Positions 1-9,403 of a stretch of DNA of 64,000 nt are shown here, piece by piece; within the stretch, counting starts at the first letter, position 1; the number at the start of each line of letters is the position of its first letter. The stretch is from Pseudomonas helleri (GTDB taxonomy: Bacteria > Pseudomonadota > Gammaproteobacteria > Pseudomonadales > Pseudomonadaceae). The translations under genes were made by a program, and so were the position numbers. The stretch covers positions 310,001 to 374,000 of the forward strand of contig NZ_JYLD01000001.1 of the NCBI RefSeq assembly GCF_001043025.1, written 5' to 3'. Below the pieces are notes generated by a model that was given only the letters and a program-made list of their open reading frames with translations, did no database searches and was not told the origin of the DNA.

Positions 1-573
1 TTTCGTGACGCCGGTTTGCCGTGGCTGTTTCTCGAAGCGTTTTTGCTGATGGGCAGCTTTGTAACGCTGTTCAACTACATCGGTTATCGCTTGCTGGCTG
101 ACCCGTACAACATGAACCAGGCCGTGGTGGGCTTGCTCTCGGTGGTGTACCTGTCGGGCATTTACAGCTCGGCGCAGATTGGCGCACTGGCGGACAAACT
201 GGGCCGTCGCAAGGTGCTGTGGGCGGTGATTGTGCTGATGCTGGCGGGCATTGCGCTGACCCTGTTCGAACCCATCGCACTGGTGATTATCGGCATGCTG
301 TTGTTCACCTTCGGCTTCTTTGGCGCGCACTCGGTGGCCAGCAGCTGGATCGGCCGCCGGGCGACCAAAGCCAAAGGCCAGGCCTCGTCGCTGTACCTGT
401 TTTGCTACTACGCCGGGTCGAGTGTGGCCGGGACCGCCGGGGGCTTTTTCTGGCACTACGCGGGCTGGAACGGCATCGGTGCGTTTATCGGCGCTTTGCT
501 GGTGATTGCCTTGCTGGTGGCGTTGCGTCTGGCCAAGCTGCCCGCGTTGCCGGGTAATACCCACAACGCGTGA
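1..573 (+). CDS. MFS transporter, C-terminal part (5' end outside window)
   Basis: The reading frame is open from base 1 and stops at 571-573, so only the last ~190 residues are seen. They form about six hydrophobic helices. A basic cytoplasmic loop reading ADKLGRRK at about residues 60-67 is the typical major facilitator loop motif (D-x-x-G-R-R). A second motif-like stretch, SWIGRRATKAKGQ, lies near the middle. Family knowledge says such proteins are inner-membrane secondary transporters driven by the proton gradient. The substrate cannot be told from the sequence. It converges on the type II secretion operon with 28 bases between the stop codons. Confidence 0.85.
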   Translation, partial: FRDAGLPWLFLEAFLLMGSFVTLFNYIGYRLLADPYNMNQAVVGLLSVVYLSGIYSSAQIGALADKLGRRKVLWAVIVLMLAGIALTLFEPIALVIIGMLLFTFGFFGAHSVASSWIGRRATKAKGQASSLYLFCYYAGSSVAGTAGGFFWHYAGWNGIGAFIGALLVIALLVALRLAKLPALPGNTHNA

Positions 574-601
574 ACGCGCAGCTGTAATAGTGAGAGCGGA
601 T

Positions 602-1048
602 TTATAGGTTGCTGATCTGTAGCTGCACCTGCAGCACCTGAGCGCTTTTTTCCAGGCTCAGGCTCTCGAACTCGGCGCCTTCTTGTTCGACACGGTTAAG
701 CCACGCCAGCACCGCCATGGCATTGCCGCTCAGGCTGATGCGTAACCGTTGGGTGTCCACGTCAAACTGCTGCACCTGAAGCCCCGCGCTCGCGGCGCTT
801 TCGCTGAGGCGGCTGCTCAACGGTTGCGTGTATACCCGGATCGCGCGCGTGGGCAGCGCTCGCTGCACCTCCCCCGCTTGGGCGACACGCTGGGCATACA
901 GCGTTTGCGCCGCCGCCAGCCGTTGCTGCGCGGGCTGCCAAAGCCCATAAAAACCAAACACCATCGACAAGAACACCGCGAGTACACCGCACAGTTGGCG
1001 GTCACGGCGTGGCAGTTGCCGCCAGCGCTCACGCACACGGGCTTTCAT
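602..1048 (-). CDS. gspM: Type II secretion protein GspM (XcpZ-like)
   Basis: This 148-residue protein has a short basic cytoplasmic N-terminus, one membrane helix at about residues 19-36, and a periplasmic ferredoxin-like domain. That is the usual GspM plan and length. GspM pairs with GspL in the inner-membrane platform of the type II secretion system. The assignment rests on the topology and on its place as last gene of a gspC-M operon, since GspM sequences are poorly conserved. Its ATG overlaps the gspL stop by four bases (ATGA), so the two are probably translationally coupled. No clear terminator follows it before the convergent MFS gene. Confidence 0.85.
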   Translation of the reverse strand: MKARVRERWRQLPRRDRQLCGVLAVFLSMVFGFYGLWQPAQQRLAAAQTLYAQRVAQAGEVQRALPTRAIRVYTQPLSSRLSESAASAGLQVQQFDVDTQRLRISLSGNAMAVLAWLNRVEQEGAEFESLSLEKSAQVLQVQLQISNL

Positions 1049-2106
1049 AAAACGTCCTCCAGGGTGAGTAAAGTTTGCACCCGGTTACCCTGTTGGCTGG
1101 CGTTGCCCAAGGTGATCGGCAGTGCACTTTGCAGGCCGCGCTCGCGCAGGTGTTCAAGCTCGGCAAAGCTGTTGGCGGTGATGGTTAAGGTCCAGCCGAC
1201 CGTGGCGCGCCATTCCATGCGTTGCACGTCCACGCTGCTGGCACCGATCACGTGCTGGGTTAGCTGAAGCAAGCGCGCCATGTGCCCGTTTTGCCGGGCC
1301 GCGCCTTGTTGTTGCAGGGCGTTGAGTTGCGCAGACAAATCGACGATGCGGGTGTGCTCCGGGTACAGCGCTTTAAAGCGCTGTTCACTCTGGGCGTAGA
1401 GGCTCGCCGCTTCACTCTCAAGGAAGCTGCTGCGCAGGTGGCTCGCCCCCACAGCCATGGCAACAATCAGCAAGGCGGCCACACTGACACCCCGCCACGG
1501 CAGCCGCTGCGACGTGCGCCGGTACTCGCCTTGCAGCAGGTTGATGGCGCCAGGCGGTGCGCTAGCAGGATCAAACGTGTGTTCAACCGCCGTACCGAGG
1601 GGCCCGTCTTTCAGGGCCTCCAGCGCCTGAGGGGTTAACGCAAGGCGCAGATCCAGCGCGCCGCCCGCCAGCCAGCGCCCGTCCCACCACGCGATGCCCG
1701 GTTGCTCGCGGGGCAAGAGGTCGGCATCCACGTACACGCTGACGATGTTCAACCCGAGCGCCTGTAACTGCGCCAAGAGGTGTTTGAAGCGCTGACGCTC
1801 AATCACCAGCAACGGATAACGCCGTTGCGCATCCAGGGGGCCGACGGCGATGTGCAGTTCATCAATGTCATCCGCCAGTTGATCTTCAACCGCAAAGGCC
1901 AAGGCCTGAACGCTGGGGCGGCGCCTGCCCGGCCAGGGCTCGGTCAGCAGCCAGCTGCACATTTCCATCGGCAGAATCAGCTGCACATCGTGCGCGCCCA
2001 GTCGCTCGGCGGCCTCGTTCAGTGAGGTTTCGTGGGCGGTTATTTCGTCGTGCCACAGGTAGACCCGCGTATCGCTGTGCGCGGTGAGATAAAGCCGGCT
2101 GTTCAT
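1045..2106 (-). CDS. gspL: Type II secretion protein GspL
   Basis: A 353-residue bitopic protein. It has a cytoplasmic actin-like domain up to about residue 200, one membrane helix at about 205-222, and a periplasmic ferredoxin-like domain. In the family, GspL recruits the ATPase GspE to the membrane and dimerises with GspM. I chose the ATG at 2106, which overlaps the gspK TGA by one base (TGATG). An in-frame TTG lies one codon earlier and is less likely. It sits between gspK and gspM in the expected order. Confidence 0.88.
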   Translation of the reverse strand: MNSRLYLTAHSDTRVYLWHDEITAHETSLNEAAERLGAHDVQLILPMEMCSWLLTEPWPGRRRPSVQALAFAVEDQLADDIDELHIAVGPLDAQRRYPLLVIERQRFKHLLAQLQALGLNIVSVYVDADLLPREQPGIAWWDGRWLAGGALDLRLALTPQALEALKDGPLGTAVEHTFDPASAPPGAINLLQGEYRRTSQRLPWRGVSVAALLIVAMAVGASHLRSSFLESEAASLYAQSEQRFKALYPEHTRIVDLSAQLNALQQQGAARQNGHMARLLQLTQHVIGASSVDVQRMEWRATVGWTLTITANSFAELEHLRERGLQSALPITLGNASQQGNRVQTLLTLEDVL

Positions 2107-2963
2107 CAAGAAGGTTCGCTGTGTTCAGGGGCTAAAAAGCGCCGCTGGAGAAGGTGCCAGCGGCCGGTTTTGAGGTCGCGGGCCATATCGCTTTCAAGGC
2201 GTAAACGGCTTTGCCCCACACGCACGTGGGTGGTGATGCGAAACCAGCGGCTGGCGGTGCCCAGCCCCGCTGCCTGAACCCCCAGGCCGATCAGCGCCGG
2301 GGTAAAGGTGAAGTCCTCAACACTGGCATACCCCTGCAACGGGCGCTCGCTCACTAAGCGAGGGGCCATGTCCGGTGTCACGCCTTCGAGGGTGGCGAGC
2401 AACGTGACGGAGGCGGTGTTGATGTTGAGTGTGGCGTCCTTGCCCAGCAGGGCGATCCAGGGCTGCATGCGCGTGTACCAGTGGGCATCGACACCCGGCA
2501 CGCTGCGCAATTGGCTGATGTCGCTCAGGTTCAGGCCGTGCAGTGCGCTGGCGTCGACGGGCGGCAGGTCGAGCCGGGTTTGCAGGCGCAACCAACGCTG
2601 TTTCAGCACCTCGTCGACAGCACCTTGAGTGAGCAAGGCGCTGACGTTGAAACGGGCGGCCAGGTCTTCGATGTCGACCTCAATGTGGCCATTGTCGATC
2701 AGCCATTCGGGCCGGCCTTTGGCCCAGGCCTGGCCTGCTGCAACGGGCAACTTGGGGTCTGCCAGCAGCGTGTATAAACGCTCTCGCCCCCAGGCTTCCC
2801 CAGCAAACGCCGACTGGCGCAATTGCAGTTGATGGAGCTGCTGGGCGCTGCTGTGCAGGGCCAGGCGGTGGCTGCGCAACATGCCGGCAGTCACCAGCAG
2901 CGCAAGGCTCATCACCAGCAGCACGGTGAGCAGTGCAATGCCTTGCTGACCCTTGCGCATCAT
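2106..2963 (-). CDS. gspK: Type II secretion minor pseudopilin GspK
   Basis: A 285-residue minor pseudopilin. After a short basic leader (MMRKGQQG) comes a hydrophobic helix starting IALLTVLLVMSLALL. GspK typically lacks the Glu at +5 found in other pseudopilins, and no Glu is seen here. A large globular domain with helix-hairpin-helix-like helices (DLAARFNVSALL, LNINTASVTLLATLEG) follows, as expected for GspK. In the family it caps the pseudopilus tip together with GspI and GspJ. The start ATG overlaps the gspJ stop, which points to tight coupling. Confidence 0.93.
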   Translation of the reverse strand: MMRKGQQGIALLTVLLVMSLALLVTAGMLRSHRLALHSSAQQLHQLQLRQSAFAGEAWGRERLYTLLADPKLPVAAGQAWAKGRPEWLIDNGHIEVDIEDLAARFNVSALLTQGAVDEVLKQRWLRLQTRLDLPPVDASALHGLNLSDISQLRSVPGVDAHWYTRMQPWIALLGKDATLNINTASVTLLATLEGVTPDMAPRLVSERPLQGYASVEDFTFTPALIGLGVQAAGLGTASRWFRITTHVRVGQSRLRLESDMARDLKTGRWHLLQRRFLAPEHSEPS

Positions 2964-3520
2964 TGGCCCTCCGGCAGTAGCATCACGCGACGAAGCTGTT
3001 CAAATCGCCCGGCCGAGAACTGCACTTCAAGGGCTCGCGGTGTTCCCTTGGGGGCCGCTTTGCCGGTGGGCCAATCGGTGCGCCAACCCACGGCCGGGTC
3101 GTACAGCCGCCAACGCAGATCGCGCACGTTGGTGAGCAGTTTTTGCTTTTGCAGTTCGCCGCCTTCCAGCCCTTGGCTGTAGCGCCAAAGCTCGCCGTTT
3201 TCCAATTTGTAGCTGACGTCTTGCAGTTCGCTGCGCGGCTGGCCCAGCGGGTTGCGCCAGTTGGCGCGGCGCAGATTGAGCTGGCTGGGATACAGCGCCA
3301 GCCCCGGCGACGTGGCCGAGGTGTGCAGGTGCAATACATCGCGCTCGATCAGCGCCACGGCGCGCTGCAAGCCGCGCAAGGTTTGCTCGTGGGCGCTGCT
3401 GCTGCGTTCGGCGCGCAGCACGCCGTCAAACAGCCGCCAGCAGGCCACCCCAAGCAAGGCAAAAATGGCGATGGCGATCACCAGTTCGAGCAAGGTGAAG
3501 CCCGCTTGCGGTTTAGTCAT
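2960..3520 (-). CDS. gspJ: Type II secretion minor pseudopilin GspJ
   Basis: A 186-residue minor pseudopilin with the prepilin peptidase site QAGFTLLELVIAIAIFALLG. Cleavage would follow the Gly and leave N-methyl-Phe, with Glu at +5. The C-terminal domain has the usual GspJ length. It belongs to the pseudopilus tip complex with GspI, GspK and GspH. The gene overlaps gspI by eight bases upstream and gspK by four bases downstream. Processing needs a prepilin peptidase (GspO/PilD), which is not encoded in this window and presumably comes from the pil genes elsewhere. Confidence 0.93.
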   Translation of the reverse strand: MTKPQAGFTLLELVIAIAIFALLGVACWRLFDGVLRAERSSSAHEQTLRGLQRAVALIERDVLHLHTSATSPGLALYPSQLNLRRANWRNPLGQPRSELQDVSYKLENGELWRYSQGLEGGELQKQKLLTNVRDLRWRLYDPAVGWRTDWPTGKAAPKGTPRALEVQFSAGRFEQLRRVMLLPEGQ

Positions 3521-3881
3521 GGTTGCGCGCCAGCCAGTGCGTCACGCTGAGCAATGCCTGATCACTGCCCGCCGGGCTGACGCTCAACTCCACCCGTAAC
3601 AGGCCCGTGTCGGGTTCGCTGGCGATGTGTTGAAACAGGCGCCACTCGCGTTGGGCAAAACGCTGGTTGAGGGTTTTTGAACCCATGGCCAGGGTCGCGC
3701 TTTGCAGGTGCAGCTCGCTCAGATGATTGTCGGCCAACCAGCCCGCCAACAGCCGGGTTTGGACCCGGGCGCTTTGCCCCAAGACGTATTGGCTGGCCGA
3801 CATGACCGCCGCCGCCAGGGTCGCGAAAATGGCCAGGGCGATCATCACTTCCAGCAAGGTAAAGCCTTTTTCAGTGCGCAT
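3513..3881 (-). CDS. gspI: Type II secretion minor pseudopilin GspI
   Basis: A 122-residue minor pseudopilin with leader MRTEKG followed by FTLLEVMIALAIFATLAA, a classic type IV prepilin-like cleavage site with Glu at +5. I chose the ATG at 3881 because it places this leader at the N-terminus. The open frame continues upstream into gspH but that stretch has no pseudopilin character. The start overlaps the gspH stop by 11 bases. GspI nucleates the tip complex with GspJ and GspK in the family. Confidence 0.92.
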   Translation of the reverse strand: MRTEKGFTLLEVMIALAIFATLAAAVMSASQYVLGQSARVQTRLLAGWLADNHLSELHLQSATLAMGSKTLNQRFAQREWRLFQHIASEPDTGLLRVELSVSPAGSDQALLSVTHWLARNHD

Positions 3882-4359
3882 CCGTGACCTCGGACGCTTC
3901 GAGCAACGGGTTGCCAAGGCCATCGCTGTAGAGGCTCTGCCAGCGCAGCGGCGGGCTCTCAAAGTGCAAGGCAAAGGGGGTGTTTTCATCACTGCTGAGC
4001 CACAGCAGTTGCGGGGTGTGTTCACCTGCGCCAAGGCGGTGTACACGCCCCTCCAGCACCAGGGTCAATTGCACACCGGGGGGTAACGTCACTGGTGCTT
4101 CGACGGCCTGCCAGATCGCCCCTTGCAGGCGCATCTGTTGGTAGGCTTCGGGCTCCAGTCGCAGGCCGTATTCCTGGCCTTCCAGCACGGCCTTTTCGCG
4201 CAGGCCCTGCATCAGGGCGAGCATGACCTGCGCTTCTTGCCGCGCATCGCGGGCGCGTTTGTCGCCTTGGCTGATGTGCACCATTGAGACCAGCACGCCA
4301 ATCATCACGATCACCACCATCAGTTCGATCAGGGTGAAGCCCAGCGATGAATCGCGCAT
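3871..4359 (-). CDS. gspH: Type II secretion minor pseudopilin GspH
   Basis: A 162-residue pseudopilin with leader MRDSSLG then FTLIELMVVIVMIGVLVSMV, a prepilin peptidase site with Glu at +5. The domain after the helix has the length and beta-rich character of GspH, the minor subunit linking the tip complex to the GspG shaft. It is three bases downstream of gspG and overlaps gspI, in the usual order G-H-I. Confidence 0.92.
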   Translation of the reverse strand: MRDSSLGFTLIELMVVIVMIGVLVSMVHISQGDKRARDARQEAQVMLALMQGLREKAVLEGQEYGLRLEPEAYQQMRLQGAIWQAVEAPVTLPPGVQLTLVLEGRVHRLGAGEHTPQLLWLSSDENTPFALHFESPPLRWQSLYSDGLGNPLLEASEVTDAH

Positions 4360-4362
4360 GCT

Positions 4363-4803
4363 TCAGTTGCTCCAGTTGCCAATGTCCGTGGCAAAGCCTT
4401 CGCCGCCCTGCACACCGTCTGCGCCAAAGGAAAACAGGTCATACCCGGCCGAGTGGGTGCCGGGGTTGAGGTATTGGTACGGCGTGCCCCAAGGGTCGAC
4501 CGGCAGGCTTTTGAGGTAACCCTGGGGGTTCCAGTTTTTCGCCAGCGGCGTGCCCGTCGGGCGTGTCACCAAGGCCTCAAGGCCTTGCTGGGTCGAGGGG
4601 TAGTTGAAGGTGTCGAGGCGGTACATTTCCAGGGCGGTGCTGATGGCCTGGATGTCGGTGTGCGCCGCGGTGACTTTGGCCTGGTCAGGGCGGCTCATGA
4701 ACTGCGGCACGACAATGGCGCCGAGCACGCCGATGATGACCACCACCACCATGATTTCAATCAGGGTAAAGCCACGTTGAGTTGATGCACGAAGGGTTTT
4801 CAT
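4363..4803 (-). CDS. gspG: Type II secretion major pseudopilin GspG
   Basis: A 146-residue major pseudopilin. The leader MKTLRASTQRG is followed by FTLIEIMVVVVIIGVLGAIV, with Glu at +5. The C-terminal part has the conserved GspG signatures: a YRLDTFNYPSTQQGL motif, PVDPWGTPYQY, and the Ca-binding-loop-like segment FSFGADGVQGGEG. GspG polymerises into the periplasmic pseudopilus that pushes substrates through the GspD channel. It is the best conserved pseudopilin of the cluster. It lies three bases after gspF. Confidence 0.97.
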   Translation of the reverse strand: MKTLRASTQRGFTLIEIMVVVVIIGVLGAIVVPQFMSRPDQAKVTAAHTDIQAISTALEMYRLDTFNYPSTQQGLEALVTRPTGTPLAKNWNPQGYLKSLPVDPWGTPYQYLNPGTHSAGYDLFSFGADGVQGGEGFATDIGNWSN

Positions 4804-4806
4804 CGG

Positions 4807-6006
4807 TCAATTCACCAGTTGATTGAGGCTAAGGATCGGCAACAAGATGGCCATGACGATCAGCAAAACCACGCCGCCCATCAGCACCAACATGATCGGT
4901 TCAAACAAACTCACCACCAGCGCGATGCGCGCCGCGAGGGTTTTTTCCTGCTGTTCGGCGGCCCGCGCCAGCATGCTGTCCAGCTCGCCGGCACGTTCGC
5001 CGCTGGCAATCAGGTGCAGCATCATGGGCGGGATGTCGCCGCTGCGTTCCAGACCGCTGGCCAGCGTTGCGCCTTCGCGAACGGTTCGGGCGACATCGAG
5101 CATGCGGTGGCGAATGGCGAGGTTGGCGATTACCGTGGCCGAGATTTCCAGGGCATCCACCAACGGCACGGCGCTTTTGCCCAGGATCGACAAGGTGCTG
5201 GCAAAACGCGCCGCCTCCATGGCGCGCAGCACCCCGCCGACCATGGGCACATTGAGCAGCAGCGCATGCCAGCGCAGCTTCAAGTCCGGTTGCTGCAACG
5301 CCCAACGCGCCGCCCCAAGCGCAGCGAGCACCAGCAGCAGCAACAGCCAGCCGTAGTCACGCAACCCTGTACTCAGGGCAATCATCGCCCGGGTCAGCAC
5401 GGGCAGCGGCTGGCCACTGTTCACGAAAATCTTGACCACATCTGGCACTACATAGCCCAGCAGAAAGCCGACGATGGCGAACGAGGCAATCAACAGAATC
5501 AGCGGGTACACCAGCGCCAGCTGGATCTTCTGGCGCGAGGCATGGCGGGCTTCGGTGTAGTCGGCGAGCTGTTCGAGCACATGGCCCAAATGGCCGCTGC
5601 GCTCGCCCGCCGCCACGGTGGCACAAAACAGTTCCGGGAAGGCCCGAGGGAACGCTGACAGCGCCGTCGCCAAGGCATGGCCTTCGGTGACGCGGTTACG
5701 CACAGCGAGTAATACGCTGCTGACATGGCGCTTGGCACTCTGCGCCGCCACCGCGCCCAGGGCTTCTTCGAGGGGTAAACCGGCATGGATCAAGGTCGAC
5801 AGTTGCCGCGTAACAAGGGCCAGATCCGTAACGCCCAGCCGCCCCCGCGAATGCGTCGCACGGTGTGTTCGGGCTTCGCTCAACTGGCTCGGGCGCAAAC
5901 CGCGCTCGCGCAATAACTGCCGCGCATGCCGGGCATTGTCGGCCTCTTGCTGGCCTCGGCAGTTGCGCCCGTTGGCGTCCTGCGCCCGGTAATCAAAGGT
6001 CGGCAT
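4807..6006 (-). CDS. gspF: Type II secretion inner-membrane platform protein GspF
   Basis: A 399-residue polytopic protein with two T2SSF domains, about residues 70-190 and 270-395. Three membrane helices are seen, around residues 170-190, 215-235 and 370-390. The conserved GERSG and GERAGEL motifs are present. In the family GspF forms the inner-membrane core that couples the GspE ATPase to pseudopilus assembly. The length is normal. It follows gspE by two bases and precedes gspG by three. Confidence 0.96.
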   Translation of the reverse strand: MPTFDYRAQDANGRNCRGQQEADNARHARQLLRERGLRPSQLSEARTHRATHSRGRLGVTDLALVTRQLSTLIHAGLPLEEALGAVAAQSAKRHVSSVLLAVRNRVTEGHALATALSAFPRAFPELFCATVAAGERSGHLGHVLEQLADYTEARHASRQKIQLALVYPLILLIASFAIVGFLLGYVVPDVVKIFVNSGQPLPVLTRAMIALSTGLRDYGWLLLLLVLAALGAARWALQQPDLKLRWHALLLNVPMVGGVLRAMEAARFASTLSILGKSAVPLVDALEISATVIANLAIRHRMLDVARTVREGATLASGLERSGDIPPMMLHLIASGERAGELDSMLARAAEQQEKTLAARIALVVSLFEPIMLVLMGGVVLLIVMAILLPILSLNQLVN

Positions 6007-6008
6007 GC

Positions 6009-7481
6009 TCAGTCCTCCAGGGTCACGCGCAGCAGTTCGTCAAAGCTGGTCAGGCCTTCAATCACCAGTCGCTGGCCGTCCTGAAACAAACTGGGGGCGT
6101 GCTCGCGCGCCACGCGTATGAGGTCCGGCTCACTGGCCCCTTGATGGATCAGTTCGGCCAGTGCCGGGGTGATGCCGACCAGTTCGTAAATCCCGGTGCG
6201 CCCGCGATAACCCTGCTGGCACTGGCGGCAACCCTGCGGCTGGTACAAGGTGACGCCAGCCTGTGGATCGAGCCCCAGGCGCTGGCATTGCTGCGGGTCG
6301 GCGCGATACGGGGTTTTGCAGTCGGCACACAGGGTGCGCAACAAGCGCTGGGCCAGCACGCCAACCAGCGAAGACGCCAGCAAGTAGGCATCGACGCCCA
6401 TGTCGACCAGGCGGGTGACCGCGCCCACTGCGCTGTTGGTGTGCAGGGTCGACAGCACCAGGTGCCCGGTGAGCGAGGCTTGTACGGCGATGTCTGCGGT
6501 TTCGTGGTCACGGATTTCGCCGACCATGACCACGTCCGGGTCCTGGCGCAAAATCGCCCGCAAACCACGGGCGAACGTCATGTTGGCCTTGCTGTTGACC
6601 GGCGTCTGGCCGATGCCGGGCAGGTGGTATTCCACCGGGTCTTCGACGGTCAGGATGTTGCGGGTCGGCGCGTTGAGGTAGCTGAGCGCGGCATACAGGC
6701 TGGTGGTTTTGCCCGAGCCGGTGGGCCCGGTGACCAGAAAAATCCCGTGGGGTCGGGCCAGGATGTGTTCAAAGCGGCTCAGGGTGGCTGCGGGCATGCC
6801 CAGGCATTGCAGGTCGAGGCGCCCGGCCTGTTTGTCGAGCAGGCGCATCACCACGCGCTCGCCATGGGCTGAAGGCAAAGTAGAAACGCGTACATCGACT
6901 TCATGCCCGGCCAATCGCAGGCTGATGCGGCCGTCTTGCGGCACGCGTTTTTCAGCGATGTCGAGGCGCGCCATGACTTTGATGCGCGATACCAGCAAGT
7001 TCGCCAGCTCACGTTTGGGCCGCAGCACTTCGCGCAATTGGCCATCGATGCGCATGCGCACCGACAGGTAATGCTCGAAGGTTTCCAGGTGCACATCCGA
7101 GGCTTTTTCGCGCATGGCCTCACGCAGCAGCGCGTTGATCAAACGAATGATCGGTGCATCGCCCTCCTGCTCCAGCAGGTCGGCGGTTTGCGGCACTTGC
7201 TCGGCCACGCTCATCAGGTCGAGCTCGCTGTCGAGCCCTTGCGCCACTTGCTCGGCCGCGCTTTGCCCGGCGCTGTAGCTGTGGGTAAGACGCTCGTTGA
7301 AGTGTGCATCCGGTACCCGTTGCACTTGCACCTCTACGCCCGCCCGGCGCTGCACTTCGGCCAGCACGGTCAGCGGCGTGTCGCTGCGTATCAGCAGGCT
7401 TGCAGGCTGGGTCGAGGTGTCCAGCAGCACCCCGAAACGCCGGGCAAAGCTGTAAGGCAAGCGCACCGGCGGCTGGTTCAT
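6009..7481 (-). CDS. gspE: Type II secretion ATPase GspE
   Basis: A 490-residue secretion ATPase. The Walker A GPTGSGKTT is at about residues 252-260, with an Asp box around LTVEDPVEYH, a Walker B region DVVMVGEIRD, and the His box STLHTNSA. Near residues 385-425 two CxxC pairs (CADC and CRQC) form the tetracysteine zinc site typical of GspE. The N-terminal domain is of the GspE-N type and binds GspL in the family. GspE powers pseudopilus extension. The ATG overlaps the gspD stop by four bases (ATGA). Confidence 0.97.
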   Translation of the reverse strand: MNQPPVRLPYSFARRFGVLLDTSTQPASLLIRSDTPLTVLAEVQRRAGVEVQVQRVPDAHFNERLTHSYSAGQSAAEQVAQGLDSELDLMSVAEQVPQTADLLEQEGDAPIIRLINALLREAMREKASDVHLETFEHYLSVRMRIDGQLREVLRPKRELANLLVSRIKVMARLDIAEKRVPQDGRISLRLAGHEVDVRVSTLPSAHGERVVMRLLDKQAGRLDLQCLGMPAATLSRFEHILARPHGIFLVTGPTGSGKTTSLYAALSYLNAPTRNILTVEDPVEYHLPGIGQTPVNSKANMTFARGLRAILRQDPDVVMVGEIRDHETADIAVQASLTGHLVLSTLHTNSAVGAVTRLVDMGVDAYLLASSLVGVLAQRLLRTLCADCKTPYRADPQQCQRLGLDPQAGVTLYQPQGCRQCQQGYRGRTGIYELVGITPALAELIHQGASEPDLIRVAREHAPSLFQDGQRLVIEGLTSFDELLRVTLED

Positions 7482-9394
7482 GGGCGGGCAGCCTCGGGAC
7501 GGCGCAGGTCGACGGTATTAGGGTCTTGCAGGTTGCCGTCAAACATCTGGTGCGGGTCGCTGGGCAGCAGCAACGAGTTAGTGTCTTTGGACGACGGCTG
7601 GCTGAGGTTTCGCAACGCGTTGTAGCGGTCTTCGCTGATCTCACGAATATCATGTTTGCTGCGCACGATGGTCGGACGCAAAAACACCATCAGGTTGGTT
7701 TTGGTGTGGGTGTCTTTGTTCCAGCGAAACAACGCCCCCAAATAAGGAATGTCGCGCAGCAACGGCACGCCGCTGACCTGGGTGCGCACGCTGTCTTTGA
7801 TCAAGCCGCCGATGACGATGATTTCGCCATCTTCGGCGAGGATGGTGCTTTTCAGGAAGCGCTTGTTGGTGATCAGGTCGGATGAATCCACCCCTTGCAG
7901 TGAAGGGGCCAATTCGGAGTTTTCTTGTGCAACCTCTAAACGCAACGAGCTGCCGTCGTTGATGTGCGGCTTGATTTTGAGGCTGATGCCGATGTCTTGG
8001 CGGGTCACCGTGGTGAACGGGTTTTGCGAGCTATCGCCCGTGCCCGTGTAGGAGCCGGTCTTGAAGGGCACGTTTTGCCCCACCAGAATCTCGGCTTCCT
8101 GATTGTCCAGCGTCAGCAAGCTGGGTGTGGACAGCACGTTGTTGTTGGTGTCACTGGCCAACGCCGAGATCAACGCATTGAAGCGGTCACCGCCCAATTG
8201 CAGCACGGCCCCTTCGGGCAGCGCAGGAGCGGGCCCCGAGAGCGCGCCGACCTGAATATTGGTGCCCGGAAAGGTGATACCGCCCTGGGCGCTGCCACTG
8301 TTCACCCCCCATTGCACGCCCAGGGTGTTCACAATGTCGCCGGATATTTCGACGATGGCGGCATGGATCAACACTTGCGAGCGCGGCTGATCGAGTTGGC
8401 GCACGATGCTTTCCAGGCTTCGCACTTTCGCCGGATCAGCCATGATCACCAACGCATTTTGGCTTTCATCGGCGGCTACCATGACCTCGCTGGCGGAGGT
8501 CTTTTGTGTGACGCCAGCCAGCGCGGTGTCTTGTTGCATGCCCTGGGCAACGGTATCGAGCACCTCGGCCAATTGCTTGGCATCACTGTGACGAAGACGA
8601 ATGACCCGCGAGTTTTCGGACTGCCGGGTCGGCTTTGTGTCCAGCGAATGCGCCAGTTTGCTCAAGCGCTCACGCACCGCCTTGTTGCCCAGAATCACCA
8701 GCCGGTTGGCCGACGCATCGGCAATGACCTGGCTGCCCGGCCCTTCCGCTTTTTTGCCCAGCGACTGCTGCATGACCTTGGCCACATCACTGGCCTGCGC
8801 ATGGCGCAACTCGACCACCGAATAGTCATGGCGCGTGCCGCCATCCAGTTGGCGCACCAGCTCGGCAATACGCCGGGCATTGGAGGCCGTGTCGGTAATG
8901 ATCAACGCATTGGCCGACGCCGAAGGCCCGACGTACCCGTTGGTCGATACCAAGGGCCGCAGCAGGCCCGCCACGTCAGCCGCGACGCTGGCATTAAGCT
9001 CGATGACCTGGGTGACAAAGGCCTGCTCGGAGCCATCCGGGTTGCCCGCGCGGGCTTTGGCCTCGGCAGCGGGAATGATCAATAAACGATCACCTTGGTC
9101 GACCACGGCAAAACCGTGGGCATCCAGTACTGCGTAAAACAGCTCGCGCACCCCGGCACGGTCCAGCGGCGCTTCAGACATGACGGTGATACGGCCCTGC
9201 ACCCGAGGGTCGAGCACAATGGTGGCGCCCAGCACCGATGACATTTCCTGCACGATATCGCGCAGCTCGGCGTCTTTCATTGCCAACTGCCAATACGGCT
9301 CATCGGCCAGCACATCGCTTTGCAATAGCGCGGTGCTGAGCACAAGGCTACACAGTAAAAGACGGCCGATGCCGAACACGTTGGGCCTGGTCAT
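7478..9394 (-). CDS. gspD: Type II secretion outer-membrane secretin GspD
   Basis: A 638-residue secretin. A signal peptide (to about residue 30, ending VLADE) is followed by N0, N1, N2 and N3 domains (about 35-330) and the C-terminal secretin domain with the conserved VPLLRDIPYLGALFRW signature. The last ~60 residues form a short S-domain-like tail, so a pilotin may be used. In the family 15 or so subunits make the outer-membrane channel. It follows gspC by nine bases. It differs from the shorter pilus secretin at 22867-24228 by its N-domains and neighbours. Confidence 0.97.
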   Translation of the reverse strand: MTRPNVFGIGRLLLCSLVLSTALLQSDVLADEPYWQLAMKDAELRDIVQEMSSVLGATIVLDPRVQGRITVMSEAPLDRAGVRELFYAVLDAHGFAVVDQGDRLLIIPAAEAKARAGNPDGSEQAFVTQVIELNASVAADVAGLLRPLVSTNGYVGPSASANALIITDTASNARRIAELVRQLDGGTRHDYSVVELRHAQASDVAKVMQQSLGKKAEGPGSQVIADASANRLVILGNKAVRERLSKLAHSLDTKPTRQSENSRVIRLRHSDAKQLAEVLDTVAQGMQQDTALAGVTQKTSASEVMVAADESQNALVIMADPAKVRSLESIVRQLDQPRSQVLIHAAIVEISGDIVNTLGVQWGVNSGSAQGGITFPGTNIQVGALSGPAPALPEGAVLQLGGDRFNALISALASDTNNNVLSTPSLLTLDNQEAEILVGQNVPFKTGSYTGTGDSSQNPFTTVTRQDIGISLKIKPHINDGSSLRLEVAQENSELAPSLQGVDSSDLITNKRFLKSTILAEDGEIIVIGGLIKDSVRTQVSGVPLLRDIPYLGALFRWNKDTHTKTNLMVFLRPTIVRSKHDIREISEDRYNALRNLSQPSSKDTNSLLLPSDPHQMFDGNLQDPNTVDLRRPEAARP

Positions 9395-9403
9395 GATGCT
9401 TCT

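Noticed and set aside
3882..4046. Upstream extension of gspI to 4046
   Set aside because: The extra residues overlap gspH in another frame, and the prepilin leader MRTEKG fits the start at 3881.
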